From Nitratiruptor sp. (lineage in GTDB: Bacteria > Campylobacterota > Campylobacteria > Campylobacterales > Nitratiruptoraceae), in contig WGBB01000223.1 in the NCBI GenBank assembly GCA_015494505.1, forward strand, positions 1 to 13,376: 13,376 bases of DNA, read 5' to 3'. The notes under the pieces were generated by a model. That model did not search any database and had not been told where the DNA came from. It saw only the letters and a list, made by a program, of their open reading frames with translations. The first letter of the stretch is position 1. The number at the start of each line of letters is the position of its first letter. Shown here piece after piece: positions 9,172 through 13,376 of the stretch. Both the position numbers and the translations under genes were made by a program.

Positions 9172-9684
9172 TTAGTTTTCTTTTTGTTGTCGGATGTTTT
9201 CAAGCACAGTTACGAAATTTTGTTTCGGTGCGTTCCAAACATACAGCAAGTTGCGAATAGGAGCAGTCCATACAGAAAGAAGCATACCCAAAAGCTCCTC
9301 TTTGCTTGGAAGCTTGGAGTAAGCCTCGATCTTCTTCTCGTCCGCAACCTCGCCTTCGAAGTAACCTTGTTTGATCTTGAAGGTATCTTTGTTTTCCTTC
9401 GCAAAGTCCGTGACGGTCTTTGCTAGATCAACAAGGTCTTCACCCCACACGAGTACATTGGTGTCTTTGAGAACGAAATCTTCGACACCGATGTTTTTGA
9501 GAGCAATCATCGCGAGCGTGTTCTTAACGACACGGACTTTAAGCCCCTTCTCTTTTGCGACTTTGCGCAAGGCTTCAAGCTGAGGAACACTCATGCCTTT
9601 ATAGTCGCAGTCGATGATTGCCGCAGCGTTACGAAACTCCTCGGTGAGGTACTGAACGACCTCTTCTTTTTGGCTGCGTGTCAA
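9172..9684 (-). CDS. rplJ: 50S ribosomal protein L10
   Basis: L10 anchors the L7/L12 dimers to 23S rRNA at the base of the stalk. The protein has 170 residues. The N-terminal rRNA-binding part contains CDYKGMSVPQLEALR and VRVVKNTLAMIAL. The C-terminal region (about 135-170) supplies the helix that binds L7/L12. The start is TTG at 9684: there is no ATG at the right place, AAAGGAGGT lies 9 nt upstream, and the resulting N terminus (MTRSQKEEVVQYL) fits the family. The gene is preceded by a 79-nt leader that can fold into a structured element, so autoregulation by L10-L7/L12 is likely. Confidence 0.97.
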   Translation of the reverse strand: MTRSQKEEVVQYLTEEFRNAAAIIDCDYKGMSVPQLEALRKVAKEKGLKVRVVKNTLAMIALKNIGVEDFVLKDTNVLVWGEDLVDLAKTVTDFAKENKDTFKIKQGYFEGEVADEKKIEAYSKLPSKEELLGMLLSVWTAPIRNLLYVWNAPKQNFVTVLENIRQQKEN

Positions 9685-9692
9685 TGCTTTTT

Positions 9693-9701
9693 ACCTCCTT
9701 T
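9693..9701 (-). promoter_or_regulatory. Strong ribosome binding site deciding the TTG start of rplJ
   Basis: AAAGGAGGT is nearly a full anti-16S match and is the strongest Shine-Dalgarno in the window. It precedes TTG with normal spacing. Its strength may compensate for the weak start codon and is why TTG is preferred over any later ATG. Confidence 0.75.
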
Positions 9702-9709
9702 CCGACAGA

Positions 9710-9751
9710 AGACTTCAAGCAGGTCTTATGGTTGCCCGCTATCTTCAGTCT
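9710..9751 (-). promoter_or_regulatory. Candidate L10 autoregulatory leader upstream of rplJ
   Basis: The 79-nt rplA-rplJ gap can fold on the transcribed strand. An outer 5-bp stem pairs AGACU with AGUCU. An asymmetric internal loop has GAAGAU on one side and UGA on the other. An inner 6-bp stem pairs AGCGGG with CCUGCU (one G-U) and closes an 11-nt loop. The UGA opposite a GA-containing strand resembles a kink-turn. In other bacteria the L10-(L7/L12) complex binds a kink-turn-bearing leader before rplJ and represses translation. Position and fold suggest the same here; the pairing was found by eye and not scored against a covariance model. Confidence 0.55.
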
Positions 9752-9763
9752 AAGATAAAGCCC

Positions 9764-10471
9764 TTAGGCTTTGATATCCATCAGCTCTTGCGTATCGAGC
9801 TCGACAGCCGGACTCATAGTGAGCGAAAGAGCTGCATGGCGAATGTAACGACCTTTCGCTGCGGCCGGTTTGAGTTTGTTGATTTGTGCGACGAACGCTT
9901 CGAGGTTCTCTTTCAGAGCCTTTTCGTCGAAGCTTGCTTTACCGATACCGGCGTGGATGTTTCCTTTTTTATCGACGCGAAAATTTACTTGTCCTGCTTT
10001 AGCATTTTTTACGGCTTTACAAACATCCATTGTAACAGTACCGGTTTTTGGGTTTGGCATCAGGCCTTTTGGTCCGAGAATTCTACCTATCTTACCCACG
10101 AGACCCATCATATCAGGAGTTGCAATTGCTATATCGAAGTTGATATTGCCGTTTTGGATCTCTTCGACGAGGTCTTCTGCTCCCACAATGTCGGCACCGC
10201 ACTCTTTTGCCTCGTCAGCTTTCGCACCTTTTGCAAAGACTGCGACGCGTACCGTTTTACCTGTACCATGAGGAAGAACTACCGATCCACGTACCATCTG
10301 ATCTGCATGGCGAGGGTCTACACCGAGCCTCAGGGCAAGCTCAACAGTTTCATCAAATTTGGCAGATTTAAGCTCTTTTACTTTTTGTACAGCTTCTTCT
10401 ACAGAGTAGATTTTGCCTTTTTCGATCTTTTCCAATAGTTGTTGATATCTCTTTGAATGTTTCTTAGCCAT
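9764..10471 (-). CDS. rplA: 50S ribosomal protein L1
   Basis: L1 forms the mobile L1 stalk on 23S rRNA that assists release of deacylated tRNA from the E site. In several bacteria it also represses its own mRNA. The protein has 235 residues, practically the same as E. coli (234). Family features are the N-terminal KKHSKRYQQL, the segment VELALRLGVDPRHADQMVRGSVVLPHGTGK, and GRILGPKGLMPNPKTGTV in the middle, with the rRNA-contacting domain resumed near the C terminus. The ATG at 10471 has GGAG a few bases upstream. It is 56 nt downstream of rplK, its usual partner. Confidence 0.99.
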   Translation of the reverse strand: MAKKHSKRYQQLLEKIEKGKIYSVEEAVQKVKELKSAKFDETVELALRLGVDPRHADQMVRGSVVLPHGTGKTVRVAVFAKGAKADEAKECGADIVGAEDLVEEIQNGNINFDIAIATPDMMGLVGKIGRILGPKGLMPNPKTGTVTMDVCKAVKNAKAGQVNFRVDKKGNIHAGIGKASFDEKALKENLEAFVAQINKLKPAAAKGRYIRHAALSLTMSPAVELDTQELMDIKA

Positions 10472-10527
10472 TATTCACTCCGCATTATTTTTTTGCTACC
10501 ACGTTGTTTGAGATCCTGTGGTGGGGA

Positions 10528-10953
10528 TCAGTCGACGATCTCTACACCCATACTTCGACAGCTACCTGCTATGATCTTCTTGGCAGCTTCGAGATCAGTC
10601 GTATTGAGATCTGGCATTTTCGTCTTCGCAATCTCTTCGAGTTGCGCAGTTGTGATTTTTCCTACTTTGTTTTTCAGTGGGTTATCACTCCCTTTTTGAA
10701 TACCTGCAGCTTTTTTGATAAGGTCAGACGCAGGCGGTTGCTTTGTAACAAATGTAAAGCTTCTATCATTATAGACGGTGATGACGACAGGAATATTGAA
10801 TCCCATCATATCTTTTGTCTTTTCGTTAAAAGCTTTACAAAACTCCATAATATTGATACCGCGCTGACCGAGCGCAGGACCTACAGGAGGAGAAGGATTG
10901 GCTTTTCCGGCCGGGATTTGCAGTTTAAATTGGTCTACTACTTTTTTTGCCAT
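10528..10953 (-). CDS. rplK: 50S ribosomal protein L11
   Basis: L11 binds the GTPase-associated region of 23S rRNA near the stalk base, takes part in factor turnover, and is needed for RelA-type stringent signalling in other bacteria. It has 141 residues, the standard length. The N-terminal domain carries the proline-rich helix PSPPVGPALG (20-29), the site where thiopeptide antibiotics such as thiostrepton act, with P22, P23 and P26 intact. The C-terminal RNA-binding domain is about residues 70-141. AAAGGA precedes the ATG at 10953. The gap to nusG is only 18 nt, so no long leader for L1 binding exists directly upstream. Confidence 0.99.
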   Translation of the reverse strand: MAKKVVDQFKLQIPAGKANPSPPVGPALGQRGINIMEFCKAFNEKTKDMMGFNIPVVITVYNDRSFTFVTKQPPASDLIKKAAGIQKGSDNPLKNKVGKITTAQLEEIAKTKMPDLNTTDLEAAKKIIAGSCRSMGVEIVD

Positions 10954-10971
10954 CGTATTCCTTTCTTAGAC

Positions 10972-11502
10972 TTAGATAATCTTTTCTACTTGCGTGTAGA
11001 GAATCTCTACAGGCGTACTGCGTCCGAAGATGGAGACATTGAGCTTGAGCTTACCATGCTCCATGTCATACTCTTCGACAACACCTGTGAAGTTCGCAAA
11101 CGGACCCTCTGTTATGCGCACCATCTCTCCCGGTTCGTAGGAGATTTTCGGTTTTGGAGCGCCTTTTTTCTCTGTTTTTTCTAAAATCTTTTTGACGTCT
11201 TCTTCGCTAATAGGCGTCGGTTTTTTTGACTCACCTATAAAGCGAGAGACTTTCGGCAAGCTTTGAATCTTTTGCCACAGATCTGTATCGAGGTCTATAT
11301 TGGCAAAAACATAGCCGGGATAAATACTGCGCTCGCTGATCTTTTTTTTACCGTTTTTTACTTCGATAACATCTTCTGTCGGCACAACTACTTGTTTGAT
11401 TCTCTCTTCGAGATGCTCCTCTTTTGCCAGATTTTCGATTGCTGTTTTCACAGCCTTTTCGCTTCCGGCATAGACTTGTATCGCGTACCATTTGTGTGCC
11501 AT
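10972..11502 (-). CDS. nusG: Transcription termination/antitermination factor NusG
   Basis: NusG binds the clamp of RNA polymerase and links it to Rho or to ribosomal protein S10, affecting pausing, termination and transcription-translation coupling. The protein has 176 residues. The NGN domain covers about 1-110 (KWYAIQVYAGSEKAV at the start, YPGYVFANIDL at 61-71). A lysine-rich linker with KKIL and KPK follows, then a KOW domain from about 123 (EPGEMVRITEGPFANFTGVV). No extra domain is inserted. The ATG at 11502 has AAGGTAAGGA upstream and lies 13 nt after the secE stop, so the two are almost certainly translated from one mRNA. Confidence 0.99.
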   Translation of the reverse strand: MAHKWYAIQVYAGSEKAVKTAIENLAKEEHLEERIKQVVVPTEDVIEVKNGKKKISERSIYPGYVFANIDLDTDLWQKIQSLPKVSRFIGESKKPTPISEEDVKKILEKTEKKGAPKPKISYEPGEMVRITEGPFANFTGVVEEYDMEHGKLKLNVSIFGRSTPVEILYTQVEKII

Positions 11503-11515
11503 ACGTTTCCTTACC

Positions 11516-11695
11516 TTACATTATATGGGACAATATAAAAGACATCGTCCCATCCACGAGCGCCAAAAAGAGTGCGACAACAGTCACGACGATAAAAACT
11601 GCTATATATGCGTTTTTGACCTGCTCTTTGGTCGGAAAAATAACTTTTTGTAACTCTTCTTTGGCTTTTTGGAAATAGTCGAGAAATTTTTCCAT
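11516..11695 (-). CDS. secE: Preprotein translocase subunit SecE
   Basis: SecE is the small essential membrane subunit that clamps the SecY channel of the SecYEG translocon. It has 59 residues with one transmembrane helix, the minimal form found in most bacteria; E. coli has two extra N-terminal helices. Visible parts are a charged amphipathic helix (about 3-17, LDYFQKAKEELQKV), the conserved turn IFPTKEQV (19-26), and a hydrophobic membrane segment (about 29-47). The ATG at 11695 has AAGGAAA upstream. It begins only 16 nt after the 3' end of tRNA-Trp and is followed closely by nusG, the usual secE-nusG pair. Confidence 0.97.
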   Translation of the reverse strand: MEKFLDYFQKAKEELQKVIFPTKEQVKNAYIAVFIVVTVVALFLALVDGTMSFILSHIM

Positions 11696-11711
11696 GGTTT
11701 TCCTTATAACC

Positions 11712-11787
11712 TGGCAGGGCAGGAGGGACTCGAACCCCCGGCCTGCGGTTTTGGAGACCGCTGCTCTACCAACTGAGCTACTGCCCT
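11712..11787 (-). tRNA. trnW: tRNA-Trp (anticodon CCA)
   Basis: A 76-nt cloverleaf is visible. The 7-bp acceptor stem pairs AGGGCAG with CTGCCCT. The D arm contains AGCTCAGTTGGTAGAGC. The anticodon stem GCGGT/ACCGC closes the loop CTCCAAA with anticodon CCA, and the T arm contains GGTTCGAGTCC. The 3' GCCA end is encoded. It lies inside the protein operon between rpmG and secE, so it must be cut out of a shared transcript; a hairpin sits just upstream. Confidence 0.98.
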
Positions 11788-11796
11788 ATACATAAC

Positions 11797-11819
11797 GGTA
11801 AAAGCGAAACGCTTTTACC
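11797..11819 (-). promoter_or_regulatory. Perfect hairpin just upstream of tRNA-Trp, candidate RNA-processing site
   Basis: GGTAAAAGCG and CGCTTTTACC form a perfect 10-bp stem with a 3-nt loop, ending 9 nt before the mature 5' end of tRNA-Trp and 12 nt after the rpmG stop. On the transcribed strand the T-run (TTTTTT) comes before the stem, not after, so this is not an intrinsic terminator of the operon. A role in separating rpmG mRNA from the tRNA or protecting the rpmG 3' end is inferred. Confidence 0.6.
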
Positions 11820-11831
11820 AAAAAATACAAA

Positions 11832-11984
11832 TTAGAGTTTTGCTTCTTTATGCACTGTGTGCTGTCGGCAAAATTTACAATATTTTCTTATTTCAAACTT
11901 TTCGGGATGCGTTTTTTTATTCTTTGTCGTATGATAGTTTCTTCTACCACACTTCTCACATGCCAAGTGAATGATATCTCTCAT
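11832..11984 (-). CDS. rpmG: 50S ribosomal protein L33 (zinc-ribbon type)
   Basis: This is a small basic protein of the large subunit near the E site. The frame encodes 50 residues beginning MRDIIHLACEKCGRRNYHTT and ending HKEAKL. Two CxxC pairs, C9/C12 and C36/C39, form the zinc-binding (C+) version of L33. Length and the KNKKTHPEKFEIRKYC core fit the family. The start ATG at 11984 has a modest AAGG about 10 nt upstream. It follows tuf by 39 nt and is followed by tRNA-Trp, a common order in this bacterial group. Zinc-free paralogues exist in some bacteria; none is seen here. Confidence 0.96.
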   Translation of the reverse strand: MRDIIHLACEKCGRRNYHTTKNKKTHPEKFEIRKYCKFCRQHTVHKEAKL

Positions 11985-12002
11985 TGTTCGCCCTTACGTA
12001 TG

Positions 12003-12020
12003 CAGGGGGCTAAGCCCCTG
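12003..12020 (-). promoter_or_regulatory. GC-rich hairpin immediately after the tuf stop codon
   Basis: Three bases after the tuf stop, the transcript can form CAGGGGC - UUA - GCCCC(C)UG, a 7-bp stem with one bulged C. No U-tract follows; the next bases are CATACGTAAGG. It is therefore better explained as an mRNA-stabilising or processing hairpin that leaves high-level tuf mRNA separate from rpmG than as a full terminator. Confidence 0.5.
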
Positions 12021-12023
12021 ACA

Positions 12024-13223
12024 TTATTCGATGATTTTACTTACGACACCTGCACCTACAGTTCTACCACCTTCACGGATAGCGAAGCGAGTTCCCTCTT
12101 CGAGAGCGATAGGTGCGATGAGTTCAGCAGTGATTTTAACGTTGTCACCAGGCATAACCATCTCTACGCCCTCAGGAAGAGTGATTGTACCTGTTACGTC
12201 AGTCGTACGTACATAGAATTGTGGTCTATACCCGCTGAAGAATGGAGTATGGCGTCCACCTTCCTCTTTAGTAAGGATATAGACTTCTGCTTCGAATTTT
12301 GTATGTGGTGTGATTGTTCCAGGCTGTGCAAGGACTTGACCACGCTCAACTTCCTCTTTTTTCGTACCGCGAAGAAGTACACCGACGTTGTCACCGGCTT
12401 CACCTTGGTCAAGCTCTTTTCTAAACATCTCAACGCCTGTAACTGTCGTCTTTTGTGTTGGGCGAAGACCTACGATTTCGACTTCGTCACCTACTTTAAC
12501 GACACCACGCTCGATTCTACCGGTAACAACGGTACCACGACCAGAGATAGAGAATACGTCTTCAATCGGCATCAAGAATGGCTTGTCAATGTCGCGCTCT
12601 GGAGTAGGAATGTACTCATCCACAGCTTCCATGAGCTTAAGGATTTTTTCACTCCAAGGTCCGATTTTGCCCTCTTTTGCTTCTTCGAGCGCTTTAAGAG
12701 CAGAACCAGTGATTACAGGTACATCATCTCCAGGGAAATCGTACTCGTTGAGAAGTTCACGAACTTCCATTTCGACAAGTTCGAGAAGCTCAGGATCGTC
12801 TACCATATCCTCTTTGTTGAGGAATACGACGATGTAAGGAACACCCACCTGACGTGCGAGAAGGATGTGTTCACGAGTTTGTGGCATTGGACCGTCTGCC
12901 GCAGAAACCACGAGGATCGCACCGTCCATCTGAGCAGCACCGGTGATCATGTTTTTAACGTAGTCAGCGTGTCCAGGACAGTCAACGTGCGCGTAGTGGC
13001 GCTTGTCAGTTTCATACTCTACGTGAGAAGTAGCGATAGTGATACCGCGCTCTCTCTCCTCAGGAGCGTTGTCGATTTGGTCGTAGTCTCTCTTTTCTGC
13101 ATACCCTTTTTCTGCAAGCACTGCAGTGATAGCAGCAGTAAGAGTGGTCTTACCATGGTCAACGTGGCCGATTGTACCGATGTTGACGTGGGGCTTGGTC
13201 TTGACGAACTTTTCTTTTGCCAT
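12024..13223 (-). CDS. tuf: Elongation factor Tu
   Basis: EF-Tu is the GTPase that delivers aminoacyl-tRNA to the ribosomal A site. The protein is 399 residues and complete. G-domain motifs are all present: GHVDHGKT (19-26), ERERGITI with the switch-I threonine, DCPGH (81-85), NKED (136-139) and SAL (173-175). Domains II and III follow, with RGTVVTGRIERG and the C-terminal GGRTVGAGVVSKI. The ATG at 13223 has GGAGGA a few bases upstream, consistent with high expression. tRNA-Thr(GGU) precedes it on the same strand, an arrangement also seen at E. coli thrT-tufB. A promoter between the two can drive tuf independently of the tRNA. No other tuf copy is in the window. Confidence 0.99.
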   Translation of the reverse strand: MAKEKFVKTKPHVNIGTIGHVDHGKTTLTAAITAVLAEKGYAEKRDYDQIDNAPEERERGITIATSHVEYETDKRHYAHVDCPGHADYVKNMITGAAQMDGAILVVSAADGPMPQTREHILLARQVGVPYIVVFLNKEDMVDDPELLELVEMEVRELLNEYDFPGDDVPVITGSALKALEEAKEGKIGPWSEKILKLMEAVDEYIPTPERDIDKPFLMPIEDVFSISGRGTVVTGRIERGVVKVGDEVEIVGLRPTQKTTVTGVEMFRKELDQGEAGDNVGVLLRGTKKEEVERGQVLAQPGTITPHTKFEAEVYILTKEEGGRHTPFFSGYRPQFYVRTTDVTGTITLPEGVEMVMPGDNVKITAELIAPIALEEGTRFAIREGGRTVGAGVVSKIIE

Positions 13224-13258
13224 TATCTTCCTCCATTTAAGATTAAAATAGCGGGCTA

Positions 13259-13286
13259 ATTATACCAAAATTCTATGAACACCCAA
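13259..13286 (-). promoter_or_regulatory. Sigma-70-type promoter for tuf
   Basis: In the 77-nt gap between tRNA-Thr and tuf the transcribed strand reads TTGGGT (13281-13286), a 16-nt spacer, then a perfect TATAAT (13259-13264). The spacer ends in TTTTGG, AT-rich as often seen before -10 boxes in Campylobacterota. Transcription would begin near 13252, giving a leader of about 28 nt that includes GGAGGA. It can drive tuf and the genes downstream. Confidence 0.7.
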
Positions 13287-13300
13287 AATAGTTACAGCCA

Positions 13301-13375
<75 letters not shown>

Positions 13376-13376
13376 A

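Noticed and set aside
9150..9203. 18-codon N-terminal extension of rplL
   Set aside because: The extension is lysine-rich, overlaps rplJ and is absent from the family; the ATG at 9149 has a good ribosome site.
11797..11819. Hairpin before tRNA-Trp as an intrinsic terminator
   Set aside because: The T-run precedes the stem on the transcribed strand, and on the other strand the stem is followed by A residues, so neither direction fits.
11850..13259. 469-codon open frame on the plus strand opposite tuf and rpmG
   Set aside because: It runs antisense through EF-Tu, whose conserved sequence explains the region fully. Highly biased tuf codons avoid stops on the other strand.

Overview
The window holds one co-directional housekeeping gene cluster, entirely on the minus strand. 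It is the conserved bacterial translation/transcription block thrT - tuf - rpmG - trnW - secE - nusG - rplK - rplA - rplJ - rplL - rpoB - rpoC. The proteins look like those of Campylobacterota (formerly Epsilonproteobacteria). Clues are the gene order with tRNA-Trp between rpmG and secE, a very long RpoC (at least 1503 residues), a 1386-residue RpoB, and the wording of the EF-Tu, L11 and L7/L12 sequences. Because rpoB and rpoC are separate, Helicobacter and Wolinella, which carry an rpoB-rpoC fusion, are unlikely. A free-living or vent-type lineage is plausible, but the genus cannot be fixed from this sequence alone.

Layout in the direction of transcription (right to left): tRNA-Thr(GGU) at the right edge; a short spacer with a good sigma-70-type promoter; tuf (EF-Tu); a GC-rich hairpin just after the tuf stop; rpmG (L33, 50 aa); a perfect 10-bp hairpin; tRNA-Trp(CCA); secE (59 aa); nusG; rplK (L11); rplA (L1); a 79-nt structured leader; rplJ (L10, TTG start); rplL (L7/L12); a 116-nt spacer with a 9-bp hairpin; rpoB; and rpoC, which overlaps rpoB by 23 nt and runs off the left edge within a few residues of its expected C terminus.

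The genes serve two linked machines. EF-Tu, the tRNAs, L33 and the ribosomal stalk proteins (L1, L10, L11, L7/L12) serve elongation. RpoB and RpoC form the RNA polymerase active site, and NusG bridges polymerase and ribosome. SecE is the small essential subunit of the SecYEG translocon. No stretch without a gene exceeds about 120 nt, and no mobile elements, CRISPR arrays, rRNAs or foreign genes are visible.

I found no new biological system. The points worth a second look are the rpoB/rpoC overlap, an enlarged insertion in the RpoC trigger loop, a candidate L10 autoregulatory leader with a kink-turn-like internal loop, and several intergenic hairpins without U-tracts that look like processing or attenuation sites.
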